Positions 53,679-62,216 of a stretch of 64,000 nt of DNA are shown piece by piece. The stretch covers positions 124,001 through 188,000 of the forward strand of contig DBBP01000012.1 in the NCBI GenBank assembly GCA_002292285.1. Direction: 5' to 3'. The notes under the pieces were generated by a model. That model had not been told where the DNA came from. It saw only the letters and a program-made list of their open reading frames with translations, and searched no databases. Within the stretch, counting starts at the first letter, position 1. Each line of letters starts with the position of its first letter. The stretch comes from Proteobacteria bacterium UBA981. Lineage in GTDB: Bacteria > Pseudomonadota > Gammaproteobacteria > Ga0077536. A program made the position numbers and the translations under genes.

Positions 53679-54374
53679 ATGACCCGCGTCCCCTCGGCAC
53701 AACACCCACTGGTTGCGCGCGAGGGGTATGGGGCTCTGCTGGTTACCACCGTTGTCGGAATTGTCCTGTATCTGATTCTCGGCGCTGCTGTCGCGATGCC
53801 GGCGGTGCCGGCATTCCTGTTCCTGTGTTTCCATTTTCGCGATCCGCATCGTGATTCGCCGTCCCTCCCGTTGGCCCTCGTCGCGCCGGTGGACGGTATC
53901 GTCACAGACGTGGGGCCTTGTCGAGATCCGTGGTTGGGGCGCGATGCGCAATCGGTCGCCATCGCCATGGGCTTGTTTGATGTGCACAGCCTGTTTAGTC
54001 CGTTGGAAGGCAAAATTATCGAACAGTGGAGTGAGCCGCGGCATGCCGATAGCTCGCAGGCTGTACCGCGGCGGGCTATTGCCTACCTTGTACGCACCGA
54101 TGAAGGCGACGACGTCGTTCTGCAAATTTCTGCAGGTCAATTCGGTCGTTCCCTGCGGTTTACCTACCAACCAGGCGAGCGCGTTGGCCACGGCCGGCGC
54201 ATTGCTTATGCCAAACTCGGTTGCCATGTGACGATTTTTGCCGCCGCAGGGACGCAGCTTAACTGCAGCCTGGGAGAACGGGTCAGCGCAGCAGCAACAG
54301 TAATAGCGACGCTGGTCCACAACACCCCGGTGTCAGCCATCAGTCACGCCGAGAGCGGCACGGATAATGTTTGA
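53679..54374 (+). CDS. Phosphatidylserine decarboxylase-like protein with Gly-Cys in place of the Gly-Ser cleavage site
   Basis: A 231-residue protein of the short Psd family, with two N-terminal hydrophobic segments (residues 18-52) and FRDPHRDSP. Family Psd self-cleaves between Gly and Ser to make a pyruvoyl cofactor, with a catalytic Asp-His-Ser triad. Here Asp (APVDG, D72) and His (FDVHSLFSP, H103) are present, but the FGSR site reads LGCHVTIF, G181-C182 (codon TGC). Other conserved Psd residues (NVHVNR, the ERN stretch) are also altered. It may form a pyruvoyl from Cys, be inactive, or do another job. The position ilvC-psd-pssA is normal for Psd. There is no clear ribosome-binding site. 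Confidence 0.75.
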   Translation: MTRVPSAQHPLVAREGYGALLVTTVVGIVLYLILGAAVAMPAVPAFLFLCFHFRDPHRDSPSLPLALVAPVDGIVTDVGPCRDPWLGRDAQSVAIAMGLFDVHSLFSPLEGKIIEQWSEPRHADSSQAVPRRAIAYLVRTDEGDDVVLQISAGQFGRSLRFTYQPGERVGHGRRIAYAKLGCHVTIFAAAGTQLNCSLGERVSAAATVIATLVHNTPVSAISHAESGTDNV

Positions 54375-54464
54375 GGTGACGCCACTGCGCGACTGGATTA
54401 CGGACACCGCGGACTGTAGGCTGACGCCAAACGCGAGCCAAGACATGCTCAGCGGAGGCCGCCC

Positions 54465-55277
54465 ATGAAGGTCGTTCATTCCGAACCACCCGAAGAAGAT
54501 CATCCTCTACCGCCTGTCGCCGACAGCCGGCGCCGGTCCGGCATTTATTTGCTGCCGAATTTATTCACGACCGGCGCTTTGTTTGCTGGTTTCTATGGCA
54601 TTGTCGCGGCGATCAACTCGCGCTTTGAAGCTGCGGCGATCGCCATCGTGGTGGCCATGGTGCTGGACGGTATGGACGGTCGAATCGCGAGGATGACCAA
54701 CACCCAGAGTGATTTTGGCGCGCAGTACGACAGCCTCTCGGATATGGCCTCCTTCGGTCTGGCTCCGGCTTTAGTGATTTACGAATGGTCGCTGTTCGAA
54801 CTCGGCAAACTCGGTTGGTTGGCTGCGTTCATGTTTAGTGCCGCAGCGGCGCTGCGTCTGGCTCGGTTTAACACGCAGGTCGGCAACGCCGATAAGCGCT
54901 TCTTCCAGGGTCTGCCGAGCCCCCTCGCAGCCGGGCTGATTGCGACCGCAGTGTGGTTTGGCGAGAGCTTCGGCTGGCGCGTATCGCCTGCGGTACCGCT
55001 GCTGAGTATTGCGGTGACCATCATAGCGGCGTTACTGATGGTCAGTAACGTTCGCTATTACAGTTTTAAGGATTTGGATTTACGTGGTCGAGTGCCGTTT
55101 GTGGCCGTGCTCGCCATCGTCATGGTGTTCGTTCTCGTCTCACTCGAACCCTCTAGCGTGCTGCTGATCCTGTTCGCTGGCTACACCGTCTCAGGCGTGT
55201 GCGAAACGTGGTGGTTGCGGCGCAAGCGCAAAGCTGAACGACGCAGTGCCAAGGACAGCGAGCGCGAACAAGCCTGA
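54465..55277 (+). CDS. pssA: CDP-diacylglycerol--serine O-phosphatidyltransferase
   Basis: Membrane CDP-alcohol phosphatidyltransferase making phosphatidylserine. The 270-residue product has about eight hydrophobic segments and the family signature DG-x2-DGRIAR-x8-G-x3-D-x3-D, seen as LDGMDGRIARMTNTQSDFG followed by AQYDSLSDMASFG near residues 65-95. This is the integral-membrane type (as in Bacillus and many proteobacteria), not the soluble E. coli PLD-type PssA. GGAGG (54454-54458) precedes the ATG. The C-terminal tail is highly charged. Confidence 0.95.
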   Translation: MKVVHSEPPEEDHPLPPVADSRRRSGIYLLPNLFTTGALFAGFYGIVAAINSRFEAAAIAIVVAMVLDGMDGRIARMTNTQSDFGAQYDSLSDMASFGLAPALVIYEWSLFELGKLGWLAAFMFSAAAALRLARFNTQVGNADKRFFQGLPSPLAAGLIATAVWFGESFGWRVSPAVPLLSIAVTIIAALLMVSNVRYYSFKDLDLRGRVPFVAVLAIVMVFVLVSLEPSSVLLILFAGYTVSGVCETWWLRRKRKAERRSAKDSEREQA

Positions 55278-55496
55278 CGTCACCCGGAGCCGCGTTTGGC
55301 AAAGCTAGCGGGCGTCCCCCCTGTTCTCTTCCGCGCGACTGACTCACGGTTCATCCAAAACGCATCGTCGGCGCGCGGTACAGGGTGTCGGGTGTCGCCC
55401 CAATCAACGTGCAGCGGACCATCCATTTCATCTAAACTAGGTACCTCACAATGTCGCAGCACAGGCTGCGGATCGACCAGCATGATCGGAACAGGC

Positions 55497-56201
55497 ATGA
55501 GCGCTCCAGACAATCAACGGCTCGACCCGCGTCGTCACAGCATGTTGCACGCGATGGACATTGATGTCTGGCTGCAGCGGGGTGCAGTAGCGCAACCCAG
55601 CAGCATCTCGGATACGCTGGCGACCGGCAACAGCGCTGTACTCGACTGGCCGGAATTGCAGACTTCAGTGGCGGCATGTACTGCATGCGAATTGCATCGT
55701 AGCCGCAGCCAGACGGTATTCGGTGTCGGCTCCCGACAGGCGGATTGCTTGGTTATCGGCGAAGCGCCTGGTGCGGAGGAAGATCGCCGCGGCGAACCAT
55801 TCGTGGGGCCGGCAGGCCAACTCCTGAACGCCATGTTGGCCGCGATGGGGCTGAGTCGTGACGACGTTTATATTGCCAACATTCTCAAGTGCCGACCGCC
55901 AGGAAACCGGGACCCAGAGCATCACGAAGTGAGCGAGTGCAGTGGCTATCTGGCCCGGCAGATCGCACTCGTTGAGCCACGGATTATTCTCGCCTTAGGG
56001 CGAATTGCCGCACAGAATCTATTGCACACTGCGACGCCAATCGGACAGATGCGAGGACAACAATATACCTACGGCGACACTGAGATTCCGGTTATTGTCA
56101 CCTACCACCCGGCTTACCTCTTGCGCTCGCCCGGAGAGAAGCGCAAATCCTGGGACGATTTGCAGCTCGCCATGACCTACCTGGCTGAGGTGAAGGCATG
56201 A
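55497..56201 (+). CDS. Family 4 uracil-DNA glycosylase (iron-sulfur)
   Basis: Removes uracil from DNA. The ATG at 55497 gives 234 residues; the frame is open back to 55296 without family features. Four cysteines for a [4Fe-4S] cluster are in ACTACELHRSR (two), NILKCRPPGNRDP and EVSECSGYL. The uracil-binding motif GEAPGAEEDRRGEPFVGPAGQLL and the C-terminal TYHPAYLLRSP, with its His, are intact. Its stop overlaps the rimI ATG. The 219-base gap after pssA holds nothing else I can support. Confidence 0.93.
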   Translation: MSAPDNQRLDPRRHSMLHAMDIDVWLQRGAVAQPSSISDTLATGNSAVLDWPELQTSVAACTACELHRSRSQTVFGVGSRQADCLVIGEAPGAEEDRRGEPFVGPAGQLLNAMLAAMGLSRDDVYIANILKCRPPGNRDPEHHEVSECSGYLARQIALVEPRIILALGRIAAQNLLHTATPIGQMRGQQYTYGDTEIPVIVTYHPAYLLRSPGEKRKSWDDLQLAMTYLAEVKA

Positions 56202-56692
56202 GTGCGGTTCTCGAACTGGCATCTGCGTCGATTCGGCCGATGGATTACAACGACATCGCCCAGGTCGTGGAAATCGAGGCCAGCTCGTACGATTTTCCTT
56301 GGTCTTCGAATATTTTTTCCGACTGTCTGCGGGTCGGCTATTGTTGCTGGGTGCTCGATTCCGGCGGCACGCTGCTAGGTTACGGAATTATGTCGGTCGC
56401 GGCCCAGGAGAGCCATATTCTGAATCTCTGTATCGATCCGAAGGCCCGCCGCAGTGGTTTAGCGAGAGCCTTGCTGACGCATTTGGTGGCCACTGCGACA
56501 CGCCACGGCGCAACCGTTTCGTTTCTTGAAGTGCGGCCGACAAACGAGGGGGCGATCAAGTTGTATTCGGACATGGGGTTCAGCCACGTTGGAACGCGCA
56601 GTAATTATTATCCAGCTAAATTCGGTCGCGAAGATGCGTTGGTGTTGAGTATTCAGCTGAACCCGGAAAGCGTTCCGGATGAGCGCTCTTAA
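56198..56692 (+). CDS. rimI: Ribosomal protein S18 alanine N-acetyltransferase RimI
   Basis: GNAT-fold acetyltransferase of 164 residues. It begins with the RimI-type IRPMDYNDIAQVVEIEASSYDFPWS, has the acetyl-CoA loop LCIDPKARRSGLARALL near residue 80, and the C-terminal NEGAIKLYSDMGFSHVGTRSNYY motif near residue 122. ATGA overlap with the uracil-DNA glycosylase gene. RimI is usually near tsaB, which is not in the window, so the substrate is family-inferred. Confidence 0.9.
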   Translation: MSAVLELASASIRPMDYNDIAQVVEIEASSYDFPWSSNIFSDCLRVGYCCWVLDSGGTLLGYGIMSVAAQESHILNLCIDPKARRSGLARALLTHLVATATRHGATVSFLEVRPTNEGAIKLYSDMGFSHVGTRSNYYPAKFGREDALVLSIQLNPESVPDERS

Positions 56693-56731
56693 ACTAGAAT
56701 CCATCGGCTGCGGTCCGGAGCGGGGGTCGAC

Positions 56732-56761
56732 CTGCCAGAGCGGTACGGAGTTTCGTATAAT
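56732..56761 (+). promoter_or_regulatory. Possible promoter of the pagL-like gene
   Basis: A consensus -10 TATAAT (56756-56761) has CTGCCA (56732-56737, 4 of 6 matches to TTGACA) 18 bases upstream, within the 205-base gap after rimI. Transcription would start near 56768, leaving a leader of about 130 bases. Confidence 0.5.
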
Positions 56762-56897
56762 CGTCCCCTGGCACGGTGAACTGCCGGTCGAGTTCTGAGT
56801 CGGTGGGTGTGATGACGTGACGTTGAGAGCGCCACTAATCGGGCCCCTGACCGGCCAAACGCTGACGAATGACATCCCAATGCGGAAAGTTGCAACT

Positions 56898-57461
56898 ATG
56901 ACTAAGCGAACGATCTATGCCCTATCTGAACTAGGCTGCCTGGTACTTCTGACACTCGCTGTGGCTGCTCCAGTTGCCGCTGTCGACACGGTGCTGTTCG
57001 AAATCGGCATGACCGAGAGCGACGAAAATGCGGAACGCTACGGTGCGGCAGCGCGCTGGAATCTGGGCGGTAAGTGGTTGAAGACCGGCGACTGGGAATT
57101 AGTTAGCTATCTGGAGGTATCTGCTACTTACTGGGATGGGGAGCAGGGACGCACTGGCGAAGACGGGCTTGCCGATTTCGGTCTCACTCCGGTACTGCGC
57201 TGGCAACACGATCCGGCGCTGGGTTTCGCACCGTTCGCGGAGTTTGGTGTGGGCGCACACGTCCATACTGAAGACGGCATCGGCAATAAGGATTTCGATA
57301 TTCCATTTTCTTTCGGGAGTCACTTCGGAGCTGGTGCCCGTTTCGGTACGGGCGGCAAGTACGAATTGGTCTATCGCTTCCAGCACCTGTCCAACGCCAG
57401 CCTCGGTGACAGCAATCCGGGCATTAATTTTCACGTCATCCAGCTCGGCTACCATTTCTGA
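56898..57461 (+). CDS. PagL-like lipid A 3-O-deacylase (acyloxyacyl hydrolase family)
   Basis: Outer-membrane beta-barrel enzyme that removes an ester-linked acyl chain from lipid A. The ATG at 56898, with GGAAAG 8 bases upstream, gives 187 residues; ATG 56880 is an alternative. A signal peptide covers about residues 1-28. The C-terminal family motif YRFQHLSNASLGDSNPG supplies the catalytic His-Ser pair, and the protein ends in Phe after alternating hydrophobic residues (QLGYHF), the barrel-insertion signal. The substrate position on lipid A is family knowledge. Confidence 0.85.
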   Translation: MTKRTIYALSELGCLVLLTLAVAAPVAAVDTVLFEIGMTESDENAERYGAAARWNLGGKWLKTGDWELVSYLEVSATYWDGEQGRTGEDGLADFGLTPVLRWQHDPALGFAPFAEFGVGAHVHTEDGIGNKDFDIPFSFGSHFGAGARFGTGGKYELVYRFQHLSNASLGDSNPGINFHVIQLGYHF

Positions 57462-57581
57462 ATTCAATCTGGCGACATTGCCGTTCGCCGCGCAGAAAAT
57501 CGCCCGCCGGCCAAGGCTGAATCGCGCCTCGCGACCAGCGTATGCGGCATTACGAAAATTGGGATTGCAGCTTATGCAGAT

Positions 57582-57633
57582 AACACGACAACGCCAAGCT
57601 AGCCGCACGCCTGCCGGCCCATCGTGTTGTTTT
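57582..57633 (+). terminator. Terminator-like hairpin between pagL-like gene and cysM
   Basis: AACACGA (57582-57588) pairs perfectly with TCGTGTT (57622-57628) across a 33-base loop containing smaller GC-rich pairings, and is followed by GTTTTTC. It may terminate the pagL-like transcript. It ends 17 bases before the cysM ATG, which lacks an obvious ribosome-binding site. Confidence 0.4.
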
Positions 57634-57650
57634 TCTAAGATTTTCTAGTC

Positions 57651-58541
57651 ATGAATTGGCCTACTCTCGAAAGCTTCGTCGGCAACACGCCACTGGTCCG
57701 TCTGCAACGGATACCGGGCACCACCAGCAACGTCATTCTGGCTAAGCTCGAAGGAAACAATCCCGCCGGCTCGGTGAAAGATCGACCTGCGCTTTCGATG
57801 ATCGAACAGGCCGAGAAACGCGGCGACATCAAACCTGGTGACACCTTGATTGAGGCAACCAGCGGCAACACCGGCATTGCGCTTGCGATGGTTGCAGCGA
57901 TGAAGGGCTACCGCATGCTCTTGATCATGCCCGACAACATGAGCTCCGAGCGGCGTGCGGCAATGAAGGCCTTTGGTGCAGAACTGGTTTTAGTCAGTGA
58001 AGAACAAGGCATGGAGGGCGCCCGCGACCTTGCCACCGCGATGGCGGATCGCGGTGAGGGGATCGTGCTCGATCAGTTCGCCAATCCCGACAATCCGCTC
58101 GCTCATCATGGTGACACTGGACCCGAGATTTGGCGCGACACGGGCGGATTGGTTACGCATTTTGTCGCTTCGATGGGCACCACCGGGACGATCATGGGGA
58201 CATCAAGCTTCCTTAAGAGTCAGAACCCGAACGTGCAGATTATTGGTGTGCAGCCAGGTGAAGGTGCGCGTATTCCCGGCATCCGCCGATGGCCGCAGGC
58301 CTATCTGCCCAAGATTTACGATGCGAACGCCATTGACACTATTCTGGAAGTCACGCAGGACGAGGCCGAAGTCATGACGCGCAGACTTGGTGCGGAGGAG
58401 GGGCTGTTTTGCGGCATTTCTTCTGGCGGTGCGTTGTCTGCAGCGCTGACCCTGTCGGCGCAAGTGGAGAATGCGGTGATCGTGTTTATCGTTTGCGACC
58501 GCGGCGACCGCTACATTTCAACGGGCGTGTTCCCGGATTGA
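57651..58541 (+). CDS. cysM: Cysteine synthase B (O-acetylserine sulfhydrylase)
   Basis: PLP enzyme that makes cysteine from O-acetylserine and sulfide or thiosulfate. The 296-residue product has the PLP lysine K43 in NPAGSVKDRPA, the EATSGNTGIALAM phosphate-binding segment near residue 67, and GISSGGALSAAL near residue 258. The start MNWPTLESFVGNTPLVRL matches CysM more closely than CysK, and the length is the shorter CysM type. It is followed by the exonuclease gene and rlmD; relA, which often follows rlmD in pseudomonads, is not here. Confidence 0.95.
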   Translation: MNWPTLESFVGNTPLVRLQRIPGTTSNVILAKLEGNNPAGSVKDRPALSMIEQAEKRGDIKPGDTLIEATSGNTGIALAMVAAMKGYRMLLIMPDNMSSERRAAMKAFGAELVLVSEEQGMEGARDLATAMADRGEGIVLDQFANPDNPLAHHGDTGPEIWRDTGGLVTHFVASMGTTGTIMGTSSFLKSQNPNVQIIGVQPGEGARIPGIRRWPQAYLPKIYDANAIDTILEVTQDEAEVMTRRLGAEEGLFCGISSGGALSAALTLSAQVENAVIVFIVCDRGDRYISTGVFPD

Positions 58542-58578
58542 ACGTTTGTAACGCCCGGCAAGTATGCGCGGCTAGCTT

Positions 58579-59364
58579 ATGAACGTATTCGTATTTGATA
58601 TTGAGACTGTTCCGGACGTCGCCGGCGCGCGCCGCCTATGGGGGCTTGACGATGTCGACGACGAGGGCGTGGCCGCCATCATGTACAGCAAGCGCCAACA
58701 GGAAACGGGTGGCAGCACGGATTTTTTACGCCACCACCTGCACCGTATCGTGGCCATTTCAGCTGTTTTTCGCGAGGGAGAGCGATTTAATGTCTGGTCG
58801 TTGGGCGAAGAACAGGCCAGCGAAGCGGAAGTGATTAAGCGCTTTTTTGAAGGGATTGAGCGTTATTCTCCGACTCTGGTGTCATGGAATGGCAGTGGCT
58901 TCGACCTGCCGGTGCTGCACTATCGAGCGATGATCAACGGCGTGGCGGCGCCGCGATATTGGGATACCGGCGATGAAGATCGCAGTTTCCGCTACAACAA
59001 TTACATGAGCCGCTATCACTGGCGGCACATCGATGTCATGGATGTCATTGCGGCTTTTCAGCCGCGTGCTTTCGTGCCGCTGGACCAGATGGCGAGCCTG
59101 TTGGGCTTCCCAGGCAAGTTCGGCATGACGGGCGCCGACGTGTGGGATGAGTATCGTCGCGGCAATCTGTCCGCGATTCGAAACTATTGCGAGACTGACG
59201 TGCTGAATACCTGGTTGGTGTTTTTGCGTTTCCAGCATGTGCGCGGGCACTTGCAAGACCATCAACTGGAGGCGGAGTTAGCGCGTACCCGCGAGTTTCT
59301 GCACAGCAACGATGGGCAGCACTTCAAGGAATTCTTGCAGGCCTGGGATAACGCTTCAGTATGA
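58579..59364 (+). CDS. DEDDy 3'-5' exonuclease, PolB-like
   Basis: A 261-residue protein resembling the predicted exonucleases related to the proofreading domain of family B polymerases. It begins FVFDIETVPD (D7, E9), has SWNGSGFDLPVLHYRA near residue 98 (Asp of the second motif) and YCETDVLNTW near residue 203 (Tyr and Asp of the DEDDy third motif). No polymerase domain is attached. Substrate and role are unknown. It is 37 bases after cysM and 10 bases before rlmD. Confidence 0.9.
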   Translation: MNVFVFDIETVPDVAGARRLWGLDDVDDEGVAAIMYSKRQQETGGSTDFLRHHLHRIVAISAVFREGERFNVWSLGEEQASEAEVIKRFFEGIERYSPTLVSWNGSGFDLPVLHYRAMINGVAAPRYWDTGDEDRSFRYNNYMSRYHWRHIDVMDVIAAFQPRAFVPLDQMASLLGFPGKFGMTGADVWDEYRRGNLSAIRNYCETDVLNTWLVFLRFQHVRGHLQDHQLEAELARTREFLHSNDGQHFKEFLQAWDNASV

Positions 59365-59374
59365 GTGAATTGGT

Positions 59375-60697
59375 GTGAGCAGACGTAAGTCGCGCCGCGC
59401 GATCCGCGAGCCGATCGAGATCACGATAGACGGACTATCCCACGAAGGTCGCGGCGTAGGCCGGATAGATGGCAAAGCAGTTTTCGTACATGGCGCCTTG
59501 CCCGGTGAACGCGTGCTGGCGCGCATTCAGCGCAGCCGAGCCACGTTTGACGAGGCCGATACCGTCTCCGTGCTCGAAGCGAGCCCACAGCGCATCGAGC
59601 CGCGCTGTCCGCATTTCGGCGTCTGCGGCGGTTGTAGCCTGCAACATATGAGTGAGGAACATCAGCTCGCCCATAAGCAGAGTGTGATGCTGGAACTCTT
59701 GCAGCACCAGGCCGGTCTGCAACCTCAACATCTCGCAGAGCCCATTCATGGACCCCAGTGGGGTTATCGGCGTAAAGCGCGTCTCGGAGTAAAGCACGTA
59801 GCGGCCAAGGGAGGGGTGATTGTCGGCTTTCGTGAACGCGCGAAACCTTATGTGACGAACAGCGAACAATGCGACGTGCTTGATGCCCGCGTCGGCCAGC
59901 ATTTGCCCGCCTTGCGCGCGCTGATCCAAGGCACCTCAGTCGCCGACAAGATCCCGCAGATAGAGGTTGCTATCGGTGATGACTGTGTCGCCCTGGTCAT
60001 TCGTCATATGGAGTCGTTAAGCGAATCTGATGAGATTGCCTTTCGACAATTCGCTGAGCTGGCCCAGGTCGACATTTATTCACAAAGCGGCGGGCTGGAC
60101 ACAGTGCGACCGCTCAACTCAGAAGCCGCGCCGCTCAGCTACACGATCGATGGCTTGAACCTGCGCTTCGAGCCCGTCGATTTTGTTCAGGTCAACGCGG
60201 CGATTAACGCGGACATGATTGCTCGGGCAATTGATTATCTGCAGCTGACGACGGCGGACGCGATTGCGGATTTGTTTTGCGGTTTGGGGAATTTCTCCTT
60301 GCCGCTGGCGCGACGGGCCGGCCACTTGCTGGGTATTGAAGGCGATGCCGGACTGATAGAACGTGCCGGCGCCAACGCGCGCGCGAATGGCATTGAGAAC
60401 TGCGAATTCCGGAGCGCCAATCTCGCCGATCCCGCGACGATCACTGCGCTCGATTTGGGCGGCGCGAACAAACTGCTTCTCGACCCGCCCCGCACCGGTG
60501 CGCTGGAATTAATCGAAGGACTGGATCTTCGCGCGATTTCTCGTCTTGTATACGTATCCTGCAATCCGGTTACCTTCGCGCGAGACGCGGCTCTGTTGTG
60601 TGATCGTCATGGTTTCGCGCTCCTCGAATGTGGCGTTCTTGATATGTTTCCGCAAACTGCACACGTCGAGTCCATCTCACTTTTCGCTAAACCATAA
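59375..60697 (+). CDS. rlmD: 23S rRNA (uracil-1939-C5)-methyltransferase RlmD
   Basis: Iron-sulfur RNA methyltransferase of 440 residues, from GTG 59375. An N-terminal TRAM domain (residues 14-70, EITIDGLSHEGRGVGRIDG) is followed by the cluster cysteines CPHFGVCGGC near residues 78-88 and a fourth Cys in NSEQCDVLD. The SAM site is ADLFCGLGNFSLPLARR near residue 295, and the catalytic Cys lies in YVSCNPVTFARD near residue 390. The conserved fold distinguishes it from TrmA and RlmC; the position-1939 target is family knowledge. Confidence 0.95.
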   Translation: MSRRKSRRAIREPIEITIDGLSHEGRGVGRIDGKAVFVHGALPGERVLARIQRSRATFDEADTVSVLEASPQRIEPRCPHFGVCGGCSLQHMSEEHQLAHKQSVMLELLQHQAGLQPQHLAEPIHGPQWGYRRKARLGVKHVAAKGGVIVGFRERAKPYVTNSEQCDVLDARVGQHLPALRALIQGTSVADKIPQIEVAIGDDCVALVIRHMESLSESDEIAFRQFAELAQVDIYSQSGGLDTVRPLNSEAAPLSYTIDGLNLRFEPVDFVQVNAAINADMIARAIDYLQLTTADAIADLFCGLGNFSLPLARRAGHLLGIEGDAGLIERAGANARANGIENCEFRSANLADPATITALDLGGANKLLLDPPRTGALELIEGLDLRAISRLVYVSCNPVTFARDAALLCDRHGFALLECGVLDMFPQTAHVESISLFAKP

Positions 60698-60701
60698 AGT
60701 C

Positions 60702-62216
60702 ATGCCGAAGACTGCAAACGCGCTTGCAGACTGGCGCTCGTGCTTCGTATTACTTGTCCTGATTGTTGCGCACAGTGGCTGCACCGACGCCCCGGCTGAC
60801 CGTATCCGATTCGGCCTGCCAACCGCGCCGGTGACGCTCGATGCGCGCTTTGCGACCGACGCTGTATCGACCCGATTGGTGCGCCTGCTTCATCGTCCGC
60901 TGGTCGATTTCGATGCGAGCGCAAAGCCCATGGCTGATTTGGCCAGCTGGGAAAAGGTCAGCCCCACGCGCTATCGCTTCACCCTAAGAACCGGTACGAC
61001 CTTTACCGGCGGGCGGCCGGTTACGGCCCGCGACGTTGTGGCGACTTATCGTTCTGTACTTGATCCAGCGACGGGTTCTCCTCATCGCAGCTCACTGATT
61101 AATATTGCGGACCTCGTTGCACTTGATTCGCGCACGATAGTATTCACTTTGAACACACCGGATGAGCTGTTCCCGGGCACGTTGGTAATCGGCGTTATGT
61201 CGGAATCGGCAGTCGCCAGTACTTCCACCCGAGATCGATGGAGCGAGAATTCGGGTGCCTTTGAACGCCTCGATTGGCATGCCGACGGACGGGTCCTGTT
61301 GCGTCGCCGGGACGACGGTACGCTGGTCGAATTCGTGCCGGTAAAGGATGAGACCGTACGTGCGATGAAGCTTATCGACGGTGAACTCGATATCGTGCAG
61401 GGCAATCTCGAGCCACAGACCTGGCGTTGGCTAAGTGGGCACAATCACCTGCACGGCGAGCAGGTCGAGGGCACGACGTTTTCGTATCTCGGCTTTAATC
61501 TTGAAGACCCACTACTGCGCGAACGAAAAGTGCGTCTCGCGCTGCTGCACGCAATTGATCGTGAAGCCATCGTGAAGCACGTTTTCGCATACGCTGCGCG
61601 CCCTGCTGCGATGATTTTTCCGGCGCAGCATTGGGCCGGCGCAGAAGGGCTTGCCGTACCACAGTACAACCCGGTACGGGCCCGGGAATTGCTGACGGAG
61701 GCTGGCTTCACGGGGCGGCTGTCGTTGCACTACAAGACTTCTACCGACTATTTCCGCCTGCGCATTGCGACCATATTGCAGAGCCAACTCGCCGAGATCG
61801 GCGTCGATCTGGAGATCGAAAGCCTCGATTGGGGGACGTTCTATGGTGACGTGAAAAGCGGTAATTTTCAGGTCTACGGGTTGTCGTGGGTGGGACTGAA
61901 AATGCCGGACATATTCCGCTATGCGTTTCACAGTACCTCGTTACCGCCGGGAGGTGCGAATCGCGGCCGTTATAACAGCGCCACTGCTGACGATCTCATC
62001 GAAGCTGCCGAGCGCGCAGGGTCGCTTACTGCGCGCGCGGTGCTGTATCGGACACTGGCCGAGCAGCTGCTGTACGATTTACCCTACGTCCCGTTGTGGT
62101 TCGAAGACCAGCTCGTGGTCATGCGTGAAGACATTGTGAATTACTCGACGACCGCCGACGGCCATTTCGATGCATTGGCGAACACATCCCGGAGAGCGAC
62201 TCTTGTCAGCCATTGA
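60702..62216 (+). CDS. Peptide ABC transporter substrate-binding protein (SBP family 5)
   Basis: Periplasmic solute-binding protein, probably for oligopeptides or dipeptides, 504 residues from ATG 60702, four bases after the rlmD stop. A hydrophobic signal (residues 13-26) ends at AHSGC, an imperfect lipobox with Cys27. The mature part has the family pattern APVTLDARFATDAVSTRLVRLLHRPLVDFD near residue 40, FTLRTGTTFTGGRPVTARDVVATYRSV near residue 85 and VRLALLHAIDREAIVKHVF near residue 275. Permease genes follow after an L,D-transpeptidase gene. Confidence 0.92.
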   Translation: MPKTANALADWRSCFVLLVLIVAHSGCTDAPADRIRFGLPTAPVTLDARFATDAVSTRLVRLLHRPLVDFDASAKPMADLASWEKVSPTRYRFTLRTGTTFTGGRPVTARDVVATYRSVLDPATGSPHRSSLINIADLVALDSRTIVFTLNTPDELFPGTLVIGVMSESAVASTSTRDRWSENSGAFERLDWHADGRVLLRRRDDGTLVEFVPVKDETVRAMKLIDGELDIVQGNLEPQTWRWLSGHNHLHGEQVEGTTFSYLGFNLEDPLLRERKVRLALLHAIDREAIVKHVFAYAARPAAMIFPAQHWAGAEGLAVPQYNPVRARELLTEAGFTGRLSLHYKTSTDYFRLRIATILQSQLAEIGVDLEIESLDWGTFYGDVKSGNFQVYGLSWVGLKMPDIFRYAFHSTSLPPGGANRGRYNSATADDLIEAAERAGSLTARAVLYRTLAEQLLYDLPYVPLWFEDQLVVMREDIVNYSTTADGHFDALANTSRRATLVSH

